Assembly: GCF_009674625.1 (NCBI RefSeq)
Contig: NZ_WKJQ01000001.1
Location: forward strand, 2,170,001 to 2,234,000
Length of the DNA: 64,000 nt
DNA from: Haloferax marinum
Lineage (GTDB): Archaea; Halobacteriota; Halobacteria; Halobacteriales; Haloferacaceae
Reading direction: 5' to 3'
The position numbers and the translations under genes were made by a program. The notes under the pieces are model-generated. The model saw only the letters and a program-made list of their open reading frames with translations, made no database searches and was not told where the DNA came from. Shown here in pieces: positions 44,203-53,764 of this stretch. Numbering within the stretch: the first letter of the stretch is position 1; every line of letters starts with the position of its first letter.

Positions 44203-46005
44203 TTACTTCCCCCAGAAGGGGTCACGCCGCCGGTGCTTGTCGAGATAGCCAGAGAGCGCCTCCAGTTCGTCCACGGGGATGTCGTCGCGGAGTTCCTGTT
44301 CGAGAATCTTCGCGTGCTTCTCGGGGAGTTCTATCCAGAGTTCGTCGCCTTCGTCGATTTGGCGGCCGACGGTGGGACCGTCGATGGCGATACTGACGCG
44401 CGACCCGGCACGGGCGCTCGAGACGTCTTCACCGTTCTCCTGAATTCCCGAGAGTTGGCCGACGCGTTTTGGCTCGTTGCCCTCCCACTTCACGACGTTC
44501 ATGTTGTTCTTGATGGTCCCGGACATGACTTCGACGCCGACGACGGCGGGGTTAGACTGCCGGAACGTGTGGTCCTGGAGGATTTGGAAGCGGCACGGGC
44601 GAACGATTTTGTCGAGAATCGTCTCCTGCTGGGCGCGCTTCATCTCGTCGACGAACTCCTCGTACTCGTCGATGAGTTGGTAGATGACGTCGTCTTCGAA
44701 CAGTTTGACGTCGGTCTTGTCCAGTTCGTCTTCGGCGTTCGAGAGGACGTCTACGTTGAACCCGAGGATGACCTTGTGTTCGGGTTCGCGGGCCGTCGAG
44801 GCGACGGCGACGTCACGCGGGGCGATGTCACCGACTTCGGCGCGGAGGATGGGCACTTCGGCTTCCTGTAGCGCGTTCGCCATGGCTTCGAGACTGCCGA
44901 GTGTGTCGGCTTTGACGACGACACCTTCCTCTTCGGTGGTGACTTCGATATCTGCGAGTTCGGCTTCGACTTCGTGGATGACTTCGTCGACGTCACGGTC
45001 GCCGACGACGCGAACGGGCGCGCCGGCCATCGCGTCTTCGAGGTCCGGGGCGGCGATTTTCACACCGGCCGCGGCACGGACTTCGTCGACTTTGTCGAAG
45101 CGTTTCTCGGTGCGAATCTCGGCGTTCGGGCGTGGTTGGAGCAGTGCGCGAACTTCGGTCACGATGGGTTTGTTCGCGCCGCCGACGACGATGGTGTCGC
45201 CCGCGTGAATCGTCCCGTCGTAGAGGACGACGTCGAGGGTGGCACCGAAGCCTCGCTCTTCTTTGACCTCGAGGACCGTCCCGTACCCTGGCCCGGCCAC
45301 GTCGATGGCCATCTCGTCTTTCATGTAGCGCTGGGAGAGGCCCATGAGGACGCCCAGCAAGTCCGGGATGCCCTCGCCGGTCATCGCGGAGACGGGGACG
45401 ACACCGATGTTCTTCTGGAAGTTCTGGACGCGCCAGTAGAAGTCCGAAGAGAAGCCCTTGTCGGAGAGTTGGCCGATGAGCTCGTAGAGACTCTCGTCGA
45501 GTTTCGCCTTGGCGCGCTTGGACTGTTTCTCCAGCGACTTCTGGATTGGTTCACCTTGCTGTGGGTTCCATCCCGGCGTCGTGTCCACCTTGTTGGCGGC
45601 CACGATGAACGGCGTGCCCGTTCGTTTGAGGATGTCGATGGCCTCCTCGGTCTGGGGTTGGAAACCGTCGTTTACGTCGACCACGAGGATGGCGATGTCG
45701 GCCAGCGCGCCACCGCGAGAGCGGAGCGTGCTGAACGAGTGGTGACCGGGCGTGTCGATGAAGAGTAGGCCCGGCAGGTCGAAGTCCTCGGGTTTGACGA
45801 GGCTTCCGGCCATCTGCGAGACGGTCTCTAAGGGGACCGCGGTCGCGCCGATGTGCTGGGTGATAGCACCGGCCTCACCCTCGCTGACGGCGGACCCGCG
45901 GACCTTGTCGAGAAGACTCGTCTTCCCGTGGTCTACGTGGCCGAGAACGGCCACGATAGGTGTGCGAAGCGTATCGGATTGTGACGTCGAATCAGTGTCG
46001 GACAT
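44203..46005 (-). CDS. infB: Translation initiation factor aIF5B (IF-2)
   Basis: The product has 600 residues from the ATG at 46005. GTPase motifs are G1 [16 protein letters not shown]3 [17 protein letters not shown] and G4 [13 protein letters not shown], followed by domains II to IV, with [20 protein letters not shown] in the later part. aIF5B helps initiator tRNA and subunit joining. An upstream ATG at 46056 is possible but the chosen start follows the usual distance to the G1 motif. It is divergent from the PRC-barrel gene. Confidence 0.95.
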   Translation of the reverse strand: MSDTDSTSQSDTLRTPIVAVLGHVDHGKTSLLDKVRGSAVSEGEAGAITQHIGATAVPLETVSQMAGSLVKPEDFDLPGLLFIDTPGHHSFSTLRSRGGALADIAILVVDVNDGFQPQTEEAIDILKRTGTPFIVAANKVDTTPGWNPQQGEPIQKSLEKQSKRAKAKLDESLYELIGQLSDKGFSSDFYWRVQNFQKNIGVVPVSAMTGEGIPDLLGVLMGLSQRYMKDEMAIDVAGPGYGTVLEVKEERGFGATLDVVLYDGTIHAGDTIVVGGANKPIVTEVRALLQPRPNAEIRTEKRFDKVDEVRAAAGVKIAAPDLEDAMAGAPVRVVGDRDVDEVIHEVEAELADIEVTTEEEGVVVKADTLGSLEAMANALQEAEVPILRAEVGDIAPRDVAVASTAREPEHKVILGFNVDVLSNAEDELDKTDVKLFEDDVIYQLIDEYEEFVDEMKRAQQETILDKIVRPCRFQILQDHTFRQSNPAVVGVEVMSGTIKNNMNVVKWEGNEPKRVGQLSGIQENGEDVSSARAGSRVSIAIDGPTVGRQIDEGDELWIELPEKHAKILEQELRDDIPVDELEALSGYLDKHRRRDPFWGK

Positions 46006-46248
46006 GGAGAATCGCCCCGGAGAAAGTTCCTTACGGCTTTCGAGTCGGTGACTCAAGTTAAGTCCATCGTCACGGAGGCATCAACTCCGGTCGTGCCAAC
46101 GCATCTGACTGAAGACAGGTCCTCCGAAACCGGGCGAGAGACGGTAGTCGGTAGCCGAGCGGTCGGTGAGAGAACTCCCACAGGTGACGTCCGCCGCCCG
46201 TCAGACGCCCCCGTGGCGTTTATGGTAACCCACGAGGAAGGGTTGCGT

Positions 46249-46494
46249 ATGGCCGACATACTCGCCGAGAACCTCTCCGGAAAGGCCGTCATGGGGTCGG
46301 ACGGGACGGAACTCGGGATGCTGTACAACATTACGATGGACCTGAAGTCGGGTGCGCTCCACGACTTGCTCGTCCAACCCAACGAGGAGATCGCCGCCGC
46401 TCGCGTCTCGTTCGACCGAGACGAAAGCGGTCGATTCCGCATCCCGGTGAACCGCGTGCAAGCCGTCAAAGACTACATCGTCGTCCAACGATAG
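46249..46494 (+). CDS. PRC-barrel domain protein
   Basis: The product has 81 residues from the ATG at 46249 (MADILAENLSGKAVMGSDGT). The PRC-barrel pattern is present: AVMGSDGTELGMLYNITMDL, LHDLLVQPNEEIAAARVSFD and FRIPVNRVQAVKDYIVV. PRC-barrel proteins often assist RNA processing or ribosome maturation; the NOB1 gene starts 8 bp downstream, making a combined ribosome biogenesis unit plausible. The upstream open frame to 46048 has no domain similarity. Confidence 0.9.
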   Translation: MADILAENLSGKAVMGSDGTELGMLYNITMDLKSGALHDLLVQPNEEIAAARVSFDRDESGRFRIPVNRVQAVKDYIVVQR

Positions 46495-46501
46495 ACTTCT
46501 A

Positions 46502-46960
46502 ATGCGGATTCTCGACTCTTCTGCGTTCATCCACGAGTACCACACTGACGACGAGACGGCGTCGATTCCGCTCGTCAAAGAAGAACTCACCGGCGAACAC
46601 GCCTTCCGATTCGACGCCCACGAGGGTGCCGGCATGTACGTCCACATCCCTGGGCAGGGCACCGTCGACAAGGTGCTTCGCGCCGCGGGCGAGACGGGCG
46701 ACAGAGACACGCTCTCGGAGACCGACGCGCGCCTCATCGCCGCCGCGTTCGAACTCGACGCGATTCTCGTCACCGACGACTACGCGATGCAGAACGTCGC
46801 CGAACGACTCAACGTCGACGTCGAAGTCATCGCCCAAGACGGCATCTCCGAACAGCGCAACTGGAAGTTCCAGTGTCAGGGCTGTGGTCGTGAGTTCGAC
46901 GAGAACAAAGACCGCTGTCCCATCTGCGGGATGGGTCTGTCCCGAAAGAATCCGGCGTAA
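46502..46960 (+). CDS. nob1: rRNA maturation endonuclease NOB1
   Basis: The product has 152 residues. The PIN domain starts RILDSSAFIHEY (first catalytic Asp) and includes DTLSETDARLIAAAFELDAI with acidic active-site residues and LVTDDYAMQNVAERL. The C-terminal zinc ribbon is CQGCGREF and CPICGMG. Archaeal NOB1 cleaves at the 3' end of 16S rRNA. Its position next to a PRC-barrel gene fits a ribosome role. Confidence 0.93.
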   Translation: MRILDSSAFIHEYHTDDETASIPLVKEELTGEHAFRFDAHEGAGMYVHIPGQGTVDKVLRAAGETGDRDTLSETDARLIAAAFELDAILVTDDYAMQNVAERLNVDVEVIAQDGISEQRNWKFQCQGCGREFDENKDRCPICGMGLSRKNPA

Positions 46961-46994
46961 TTCGAGACGTCGATTCGCAGACGCTCGAATTTTT
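46960..46994. terminator. Hairpin with T-run between convergent genes
   Basis: ATTCGAG (46960-46966) and CTCGAAT (46984-46990) pair perfectly. An A bulge at 46967 precedes a further CGTC/GACG pairing (46968-46971 with 46980-46983), and four T follow at 46991-46994 (five counting the last stem base). It lies between NOB1 and the CPBP protease and could serve both strands. Confidence 0.65.
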
Positions 46995-47730
46995 AGAACA
47001 GACCGGTCGCCTGCGCGTAACTGGCGAGGAACTGGACCGCGTTGAACAGGCCGTGAGCGACGGCGGCGACGACGAGGTTGCCGCTCTTCTCGTAGATGAC
47101 CGCGAGGACGCTCCCGAGGACGAACACCATCGCCAGCGAGATGAACATCCCCTCGCCCGAAAACGACCAGAGGTGAATCGAGGCGAACACCGCACTCGAG
47201 AGGACGACTGCCGGGGCAGGCCCCCAGAGTCGGCGGAGTTCGCCGTAGGCGATGCCGCGGAAGACGAGTTCTTCGGTCGGACCGACGAGCAGGATGGTGA
47301 CGACGGTGAGATAGAGGAAGTAGACTGGATTCTCCTGCCCCTGTTGGGCCAAGACGCTCTCACCACTCTGGATACCGAGGACGTTCATCAGCGCCGTCGC
47401 CCCGAGGTAGACGACGAGGAGTGCGCCGAGGCCACCTGCAATCCACACGATATCGCGTTTCGATGGGGTCTCGAGTCGAACGATGTCCCAGTCGTCGCGG
47501 GAGGCGAGGTAGCCGAGGCCGACGACGCCAAAGCCGACGAACTGCGCCGCGCTGGCGATTGCGTCGACGAGGGGGTCCGTCGCTGGAACGAACCCACTCG
47601 CGATGCCGCCCGCGATAGAACCGAACAGCGCACCGATGATGAGCGAGAGCGCGACGACGATGATGATGCCGCCGTACGCCTGGAGGTGGTCGCCGGGACT
47701 CGCCGTCGAATGGGCGGAGTCGTGTGCCAT
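46993..47730 (-). CDS. CPBP family intramembrane metalloprotease
   Basis: The product has 245 residues with about seven to eight hydrophobic segments. CPBP (Abi) motifs are VGPTEELVFRGIAYGELRRL (EExxxR), followed by SAVFASIHLWSFSGEG with His, and a third VVAAVAHGLFNAVQFLASYA. These enzymes cleave membrane-associated CaaX-like or signal sequences. It is divergent from the DHH gene, 170-bp gap. Substrates unknown. Confidence 0.9.
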   Translation of the reverse strand: MAHDSAHSTASPGDHLQAYGGIIIVVALSLIIGALFGSIAGGIASGFVPATDPLVDAIASAAQFVGFGVVGLGYLASRDDWDIVRLETPSKRDIVWIAGGLGALLVVYLGATALMNVLGIQSGESVLAQQGQENPVYFLYLTVVTILLVGPTEELVFRGIAYGELRRLWGPAPAVVLSSAVFASIHLWSFSGEGMFISLAMVFVLGSVLAVIYEKSGNLVVAAVAHGLFNAVQFLASYAQATGLF

Positions 47731-47900
47731 TGGCCTCCCCTTCGGAATCAGGCCGGATAACCGATTCGGGTCGCTGTCACTGCCGCACCTGGGCGACAGG
47801 CGGTGTCCCCGCCGAGCGTGCCACTGGACATTCGTTCGAAGCAGACAGTCACGCCAAGACAGTGTTGATAGCTAACACGACTCGACCCCTACTAGTACCG

Positions 47901-48920
47901 ATGCAACAAGCCCAGCAACTTCGCAAACTCCTCGTAGAGGGAGACGAACTCGACATCGTCTGTCACAACAACCCCGACCCAGACTGTCTCGCGAGTGCGC
48001 TCGCGTTGGGCCGTATCGCCATGACTGCTGGAATCGAAGAACCACGCATCCTCTACAACGGCGATATCTCTCACCAGCAGAACCGCGCGTTCGTCAACCT
48101 CCTCGACATCGACCTCCAACAGTTCGACCCCGCGATGATTCGGGACCGCCCCCCGAGTTCGTTGCTCGCATTCGTCGACCACTCGGTCCCTGGCGCGAAC
48201 AACCGCGTTCCCGAGGGGACGCCGTTGGATATCGTCATCGACCACCACCCAGTGAACGGCATCGACGCCCGGTTCGTCGACCACAGAGAACATCTCGGGG
48301 CCGCGGCGACGATTTTCACCGAGTATCTCCGAGAACTCGACATCGAACTCGACGAAGCACTCGCCACTGCGCTCCTCTTCGCGATTCGTCGCGAGACGCT
48401 CAACTTCTTGCGTGGGGCGACCCGCGAAGAGTACGAAGCGGCGGGCTATCTCCACGGCGCTGTCGATGCCGATTTACTCCGCCGACTGTCGGCACCACCG
48501 GTCACTGGGGTGACGCTCGACGCGATTGCGACGGCTATCGACAATAGAATCGTCAAGCGGTCGGTGCTCATCTCGAACGTCGGCCGGACGATAGAGCGAG
48601 ACGCACTTCCGCAGGCGGCAGACTATCTCGCGACACTGGAGGGTGTCGAAACCGCCATCGTCTTCGGAATAATCCGTGACGCCATTCACCTCAGTGCTCG
48701 GTCGCCTGACCCTCGGATACACGCCGGTAATATCCTCAGAGAGACGTTCGAAGACGTCGGCAGTTGTGGTGGCCACCACGACGTCGCAGGCGGTGAGGTC
48801 CCGCTCGGTATCTTCGCGGACTACACGAGCGACGACGAACAGTTGCTCGCCATCGTTGAGGAAGTCGTCACCGACCGTCTCTTCGCGAAACTCAACCTCG
48901 CGACCGATTCGAAGTCCTGA
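47901..48920 (+). CDS. DHH family phosphoesterase
   Basis: The product has 339 residues from the ATG at 47901 (MQQAQQLRKLLVEGDELDIV). DHH motifs are CHNNPDPDCLASALAL, VDHSVPGANNRVPEGTPLDI and IDHHPVNGIDARFVDHREHL. A C-terminal DHHA1-like CGGHHDVAGG is present. Such proteins hydrolyse small nucleotides or short oligonucleotides. It is not a full-length RecJ. No operon partner is seen. Confidence 0.9.
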   Translation: MQQAQQLRKLLVEGDELDIVCHNNPDPDCLASALALGRIAMTAGIEEPRILYNGDISHQQNRAFVNLLDIDLQQFDPAMIRDRPPSSLLAFVDHSVPGANNRVPEGTPLDIVIDHHPVNGIDARFVDHREHLGAAATIFTEYLRELDIELDEALATALLFAIRRETLNFLRGATREEYEAAGYLHGAVDADLLRRLSAPPVTGVTLDAIATAIDNRIVKRSVLISNVGRTIERDALPQAADYLATLEGVETAIVFGIIRDAIHLSARSPDPRIHAGNILRETFEDVGSCGGHHDVAGGEVPLGIFADYTSDDEQLLAIVEEVVTDRLFAKLNLATDSKS

Positions 48921-48994
48921 ACCTTCGGTGAGCGAGACGGCCACGGTTGGGAGACTGTTAGATTATCCCGACTGATTGAGTTGCTAATTTATCG

Positions 48995-49006
48995 CGTCAC
49001 GTGACG
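48995..49006. promoter_or_regulatory. 12-bp palindrome at DUF389 promoter
   Basis: CGTCACGTGACG is perfect. It lies 14-25 nt before the ATG at 49020 and just downstream of a TAATTTAT box (48984-48991), in the transcription-start region. Position suggests a repressor site. Confidence 0.5.
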
Positions 49007-49019
49007 TACATATGTCCAG

Positions 49020-50378
49020 ATGCGCCTCGTTCACGTTCTCATCCCAAATGGTCGCCTGGAGTCGGTTCTCGACGAGTTAGACGACGAAGGAATCGACTAC
49101 GCTGTCAGCGAAGAAGTGGGGCGAGGTGAGTACGAAGCACAGGTTTCGTTTCCACTCCCCACTAGCGCAGTCGAACCGGTGTTGACACGACTCCGAAACG
49201 TCGGACTCGAAGAAGACGGCTACACCATCGTCGTCACCGCCGAGACAGTCGTCTCGAAGCGATTCGCCGAGGTGAAAAAGCAGTACACCGACCTCTCGCT
49301 GTCGCGTGCGGAACTCGTCTCGCGGGCCGAAGATATGGCCCCGCCACTCTCGACGTTCGTCGTCATGACGATAGTAAGCGCCGTCGTCGCGACGACGGGA
49401 CTCCTTTCGAACTCGGCGGCGGTCATCATCGGGGCGATGATTATCGCGCCGGTGATGGGGCCAGCAATCTCCGCGTCCGTCGGCAGTGTGCTCTACGAAC
49501 CGAAACTGTTCCGTCGGGGTGTGGGACTTCAGGTGTTCGGGGTGTTGCTCGCAATCGCGAGTGGCCTCGTCTTTTCGCTCCTCGTCAAAGAGACGCTGTT
49601 GGTCCCGCCGGGGTTCAACCCGATAGAGGTGCCGCAGGTCCAAGAACGACTCACGCCGAACATCCTCTCGCTGGTTCTCGCAGTCGGCGCGGGTGTCGCC
49701 GCCGTGTTCAGTCTCACTCGGGGCGTGTCGTCGGTGCTCGTCGGTGCGATGATTGCCGTCGCACTGGTTCCGCCGGCGGCAACCGTCGGCATCGGTATCG
49801 CGTGGAACGCACCACTCGCCATCATCGAGGCGGGGACGCTCTTGCTCGTGAACATCCTCGCGGTGAACCTCGTCGCGCTCAGTCTCCTGTGGTTGAGCGG
49901 TTACCGGCCGGTCGCAGAAGACCAGACAGGGTACGCCCGAAAGCGCACGCTCCAACTGCTCGCCGTCATCACGTTTGCCCTCCTCGCGCTGGGCATCATC
50001 CTCGTCGGTGTGAGTCTCCTCTCGGTTGCCGACGCCGAGTTCAAAGAGAATCTGAACGACGAAATCGCCGACGTGCTCTCTCAGCAGCAGTATCAAAACG
50101 TCCGACTGGTCGAAGTCCACATCGACGTCTCGCCCGTGCAGGGACTCCTATTCAGTGAAGAACCCGAGGTGACGATTCTGGTCGATTCGCCCGGAGGGAT
50201 TCCTCCCTCTGGATTGGCCGAAGAGATTCGAATGGTAATCAAAGAAGAGCAGGGCTACGACGTCACCGTCGTCATCGAAGCAGTCGACGCCTCGCTCCCG
50301 TCCGACGACGAGGCGACGATAACAGAGCGGGTGGCTCCACTGGGACTGCCGCCAGTCTCACACCTGCAGGCAGTCTAA
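49020..50378 (+). CDS. DUF389 (TIGR00341-type) integral membrane protein
   Basis: The product has 452 residues and is a paralogue of the protein at 1977. The soluble start is MRLVHVLIPNGRLESVLDEL. Six or more membrane segments follow, such as FVVMTIVSAVVATTGLLSNS and AAVIIGAMIIAPVMGPAISA. A later cytoplasmic domain contains LLFSEEPEVTILVDSPGG. Function unknown. The start is clear; a palindrome lies at the promoter and three 18-bp repeats span its stop (50346-50399). Confidence 0.88.
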   Translation: MRLVHVLIPNGRLESVLDELDDEGIDYAVSEEVGRGEYEAQVSFPLPTSAVEPVLTRLRNVGLEEDGYTIVVTAETVVSKRFAEVKKQYTDLSLSRAELVSRAEDMAPPLSTFVVMTIVSAVVATTGLLSNSAAVIIGAMIIAPVMGPAISASVGSVLYEPKLFRRGVGLQVFGVLLAIASGLVFSLLVKETLLVPPGFNPIEVPQVQERLTPNILSLVLAVGAGVAAVFSLTRGVSSVLVGAMIAVALVPPAATVGIGIAWNAPLAIIEAGTLLLVNILAVNLVALSLLWLSGYRPVAEDQTGYARKRTLQLLAVITFALLALGIILVGVSLLSVADAEFKENLNDEIADVLSQQQYQNVRLVEVHIDVSPVQGLLFSEEPEVTILVDSPGGIPPSGLAEEIRMVIKEEQGYDVTVVIEAVDASLPSDDEATITERVAPLGLPPVSHLQAV

Positions 50379-50399
50379 CTCCTGCCGCCAGTCTCCCTA
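50346..50399. repeat. 18-bp repeat (three copies) spanning a stop codon
   Basis: Units at 50346, 50364 and 50382 open CTGCCGCCAGTCTC, CTGCAGGCAGTCTA and CTGCCGCCAGTCTC. The middle one contains the start of the TAA of the DUF389 gene (50376-50378). The third reaches the TAG of pgi on the opposite strand (50397-50399). Confidence 0.85.
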
Positions 50400-51689
50400 C
50401 TCGACGACCAACCGTTCTTTGTCCGCGACTGCCTCCGCTTCCTCGAAGTCGCCGCCACCGAGGAGGCCGCGGGCCGCGCGTTTGCCCCACTCGACGGCAG
50501 GTTGGACGAAGGTCTCGACGTTCGCGAGTTCGCCGTAGAGGACACAGGCGGCCTCCATCGCGTAGAGTAGTTCACCGAGTCCGTACTCGTCTACGCGTTC
50601 GATTTCGATGCGGACGTTCGGCCGGCCGGCGGCGACGAGGCTCGCTTCGGTCGCCTCGAACTCGGCGTCCAAGAGTTCACCGAGCGACGACCCACCGAGG
50701 TACGCGAGTCCGTCGAGGCCGGTTTCGGGGATATCGACGTCGTCGCGCTCGGTTGCGCGGACGAGCGTCACGAGTTTGTCGCGCGGGCCAGCGCGGTACA
50801 GTTGCAGTTGGGAGTGCTGGTCGGTCGCACCGAGTGCGCGAAGCGGCGTCTGTCCCAGACCGTCTTTGCCGAGCGACTCTGCCCACAACTGCGCGAACCA
50901 CTCGGAGAACGTCTCCAGCGACTCGGCGTAGGGCATCATCGCGTTCTGGAGCATGCCGCGCTCGGCGAGGGCGAACGAGACGGCCCCGTAGGCGTACGCG
51001 GGCGAGTCGAACAACGAGTCGGAGAGGCGCGCTTCCTGTGTCGCCGCCCCCTCCAGAACCGCTTCGATGTCGTGACCACAGAGGGCCGCGGCGGCGAGTC
51101 CGACCGTCGAGAGGACCGAGAACCGACCGGGGACGCCGTCCGGAACGGGGAGCAGTGGCAGGTCGTGTTTGTCGGCGAGGTCGCGGAGGTTCCCCTCCTC
51201 ACCGGTCGTGACGAACGTTCGGTCCGCCCAGTCGACGCCGGCGTCGGCCATCGCCTCGCGGACGACGAGGAAGTTCGCCAGCGTCTCGGCGGTCGTCCCC
51301 GAGCGAGAGACGACGTTGACGACGGTTCGCGAGAGGTCCAGCGAGTCGAGAAGCGACTGGACTGCTTCGGGGTCGACGTTGTCGAGGTAGTAGGCGTCGA
51401 CGTCGCTTTCGAGGGCGTCGGTGAGCGTGGCCGCGCCGAGTGCGCTCCCACCGATGCCGACGGTGACGACCGCGTCGGGGTCGTCGAATCGACTCACAGC
51501 CTCGTGAATCGCGTCGGGGTCGGTACTGCTCGGAAGGTTCAGCGCTTCGTAGCCGTGCTCGCTCGCCTCGCGTCCCTGTTGGATTCGTTCGTGAGCGGCC
51601 GCGACGCGGCTATCGAGACGTTCGAGCGTCTCGCGTGAGACGCCGTGTGCCGATGCCGTATCGAGGACGTTCCCGAGGTCTACGTGCAT
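50397..51689 (-). CDS. pgi: Glucose-6-phosphate isomerase
   Basis: The product has 430 residues from the ATG at 51689. Family motifs include VVTVGIGGSALGAATLTDAL and TVVNVVSRSGTTAETLANFL, and GLGQTPLRALGATDQHSQLQ with the active-site His. The enzyme interconverts glucose-6-P and fructose-6-P; in haloarchaea it serves gluconeogenesis. The frame runs to 51752 but the shorter start fits the divergent gene gap. It is convergent with the DUF389 gene. Confidence 0.94.
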   Translation of the reverse strand: MHVDLGNVLDTASAHGVSRETLERLDSRVAAAHERIQQGREASEHGYEALNLPSSTDPDAIHEAVSRFDDPDAVVTVGIGGSALGAATLTDALESDVDAYYLDNVDPEAVQSLLDSLDLSRTVVNVVSRSGTTAETLANFLVVREAMADAGVDWADRTFVTTGEEGNLRDLADKHDLPLLPVPDGVPGRFSVLSTVGLAAAALCGHDIEAVLEGAATQEARLSDSLFDSPAYAYGAVSFALAERGMLQNAMMPYAESLETFSEWFAQLWAESLGKDGLGQTPLRALGATDQHSQLQLYRAGPRDKLVTLVRATERDDVDIPETGLDGLAYLGGSSLGELLDAEFEATEASLVAAGRPNVRIEIERVDEYGLGELLYAMEAACVLYGELANVETFVQPAVEWGKRAARGLLGGGDFEEAEAVADKERLVVE

Positions 51690-51762
51690 GGTGAGACGCG
51701 CGTCGGCCGGCCTGAAAACGACATCGGTCGGTTTAATCGCAGTCGGTCCCAAGCACCGCCCA

Positions 51763-52296
51763 ATGGCAAACGATTACGGCGGCGTCTTCGGGGCGTTTCC
51801 GTACGCCTTCCGGCACAGTGAGTCGTGGCTGTTCAAACTCTACGTCCTCGTCGGTGCCCTCGCGTCCGGTGTCGTCTCGTTGTTCGTCATCTTCGGACTC
51901 GTCGTCCTCATCGGCGCGACAGCGGCCGTTCCCGGTGGTGCACTCACCCTCTCGCGGTCGTTCTACGTCCTCGTGGGGCTGTTCATCGTCGCCCCGCTCG
52001 TCGCCCCGATTCTGTTCGTCGCACGACGACATCGGAGGACCGGGTCCGACCGCCGATACGACCTGAGCCTCGCACTGACGGGCTTTCTGTTCGTCCTCTC
52101 GGTGTACGTTGGCCTCGTCATCTCGGTGCCGGCGGACCTGCAGACGCCGCCCGGCCCGTTCACGCTCGGCCCGGTGACCATCTCGGCGCTCGTCCCCGTC
52201 GTGGCACTCCTCTACGACCTCCCGCCGCTGTACGGCCTCGTTCCGCCGGTCGTGTGCGCGCTGGCGATTTACGGCGTCCACAGACTGCTTCGGTGA
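51763..52296 (+). CDS. Integral membrane protein, unassigned
   Basis: The product has 177 residues from the ATG at 51763 (MANDYGGVFGAFPYAFRHSE). About four to five hydrophobic segments are visible: KLYVLVGALASGVVSLFVIF, FYVLVGLFIVAPLVAPILFV, LTGFLFVLSVYVGLVISVPA, and LVPVVALLYDLPPLYGLVPP. No family recognised by name. The gene is divergent from pgi, 73-bp gap. It could be a small transporter subunit or a structural membrane protein. Confidence 0.78.
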   Translation: MANDYGGVFGAFPYAFRHSESWLFKLYVLVGALASGVVSLFVIFGLVVLIGATAAVPGGALTLSRSFYVLVGLFIVAPLVAPILFVARRHRRTGSDRRYDLSLALTGFLFVLSVYVGLVISVPADLQTPPGPFTLGPVTISALVPVVALLYDLPPLYGLVPPVVCALAIYGVHRLLR

Positions 52297-52449
52297 GCGT
52301 TGGATTCGGTGTCTCTGAACTGGTGTGGTCCCGCCTTCCTATTTGAACGTTCGCCGCCGAGTCGACCGTTCGCCTCCCGTGTGAATCATCGCCAAACGGT
52401 GTCGAACGCGCCCGAAACGCGGAAAAGGCGTGACAGCATACACCGGGTG

Positions 52450-52923
52450 ATGACCGAGTCCGAACGAACGGGGATATTCCTCGTGACGGCGGCCGACGAC
52501 CAGTCGGCAGTGTTGAAAGACGTTCACTCCGGGCAGGTTCACGCCCTCTCTTCGAACCCCGGCGTCTCCGAGGACGAAGCAGTCCGTGGCACCGTCGCAC
52601 CCGACCCACCGATGAACGTCTCGTGGCAACTCGTCGAAGTCGAGACTCGCTGGACCGTCTCTGTCGAACGGTCGTCCGAGTCGCCGACGACGAACTCCCG
52701 GTCGATTGCCGACGAGAATCCAACGGGAGAACTCGTCAAACAAGAGCGCGCAGGAACCGGTGAGATTCACGTCCTGTCGGTCCCCGAGGAGTTGACCGAG
52801 CAGGCAGTCGAAGATATCCTCGACGACCGAGAGGGACTACTCGCGCGGGCCGCCCGACTCGAGGTCAACCGCGTCGAGATTCGCTCCAGTTCGGGCGTCG
52901 TCGCGGTGCGGTACATGCCCTGA
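52450..52923 (+). CDS. Haloarchaeal DUF5812 family protein
   Basis: The product has 157 residues from the ATG at 52450 (MTESERTGIFLVTAADDQSA). A conserved core (VLKDVHSGQVHALSSNPGVS, GTVAPDPPMNVSWQLVEVET) is followed by a variable region and EIHVLSVPEELTEQAVEDIL. The family is haloarchaea-specific and unassigned. Its end borders the repeat-bearing segment at 52.9 kb. Confidence 0.84.
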   Translation: MTESERTGIFLVTAADDQSAVLKDVHSGQVHALSSNPGVSEDEAVRGTVAPDPPMNVSWQLVEVETRWTVSVERSSESPTTNSRSIADENPTGELVKQERAGTGEIHVLSVPEELTEQAVEDILDDREGLLARAARLEVNRVEIRSSSGVVAVRYMP

Positions 52924-52946
52924 GCGACTGCGAAGAATCGATTCGG

Positions 52947-53018
52947 AAGCGCTGTCGAAATCCTCGAGTAGTGGTCTGTTTTCGAAGGCGTGCTGAATAG
53001 CCGGCGCGAGTCGGTCAC
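52947..53018. repeat. Dispersed element copy with GTGCTGAATAG core
   Basis: This copy aligns without gaps over about 60 bases with 57216-57280: a GCTGT lead, GTGGTC in the middle, and GTGCTGAATAGNSGGCGCGAG at the end. The core GTGCTGAATAG is at 52990-53000. A further copy of the core starts at 53666. Confidence 0.7.
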
Positions 53019-53069
53019 AAAGTTCAACCCGATTATCCACTTTCCGAGACCTCACTACCGAAGCATAAT

Positions 53070-53498
53070 CTACGAATCATCTGGGTTATATGGGATTGAA
53101 CCAACCCGTCCCACATCCAGAATAAAAATAATGATACCGAAATGCTCAGAACCCTTCTTGAGAAATGTGCGGTCAATTTTATCGAAATCCGTCTCTCCTA
53201 CCGTTTCCCACTCCGCTGAGATGTGTTTCCAGAGTTTTTCAATCGCTGTCCCCTCCCCAGAAAAATCGTGGCACCGGTTGATGCTCCCCTTACGAATTGC
53301 TTCGTCAACCGTGTTTTGTGAGGAGGAACTCAGGTTACTGTAGTCGATAGTAATCGAGGTTTCAGGTTCAGGCTTTGGAAGAGACTCCAGCGTTAGCTTG
53401 TCGTAATTGCCATCAATCCGGCATTTAACTGCGCTACAGCCGGCAAGACTAATCAGAGCTGCTGGAACGGCACTTTGGAGGAGCGTTCTTCGCTTCAT
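53070..53498 (-). CDS. Orphan lipoprotein
   Basis: The product has 142 residues. KRRTLLQSAVPAALISLAGC gives a Tat-like signal with the lipobox Cys at residue 21. The mature part contains Cys (VKCRIDGNYD, NRCHDFSGEG) and a hydrophobic C-terminal stretch (HFGIIIFILDVGRVGSIPYN). No family known. It is in a lower-GC island flanked by GTGCTGAATA elements, so it may have been gained by transfer. Confidence 0.72.
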   Translation of the reverse strand: MKRRTLLQSAVPAALISLAGCSAVKCRIDGNYDKLTLESLPKPEPETSITIDYSNLSSSSQNTVDEAIRKGSINRCHDFSGEGTAIEKLWKHISAEWETVGETDFDKIDRTFLKKGSEHFGIIIFILDVGRVGSIPYNPDDS

Positions 53499-53665
53499 CC
53501 AGATAAATCTAAACCCACTGCCATTTCATCTGATACCGTCTCATGAATCTCTTTTGGCTACTGGGCGGATAACGAAAGGCGCATTGAAACCACCGGCGCT
53601 GTGCTGAACGCACACTCTGAGTGTTGCACGCTCTTTCTGACAACATCCGGGGGGTTTCTGTGGCT

Positions 53666-53694
53666 GTGCTGAATAGAGGGCACGCGTCGGTCAC
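53666..53694. repeat. Dispersed element copy with GTGCTGAATAG core
   Basis: GTGCTGAATAG at 53666-53676 is followed by AGGGCACGCGTCGGTCAC-like sequence. It is in the same orientation as the copies at 52990 and 57250. It lies in the gap between the two orphan lipoproteins. Confidence 0.7.
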
Positions 53695-53764
53695 GGGCTA
53701 TTCGAAGATTCGAGAAACCAGTCTGCTAGCAACCATGTCGCGGTGTTGCGGTTCGGTAGAATCC

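Noticed and set aside
52837-53055. Small gene reading RLAPAIQHAFENRPLLED
   Set aside because: Similar translation at 57.2 kb reflects the shared repeat element, not a protein family; no intact frame with start is shared.
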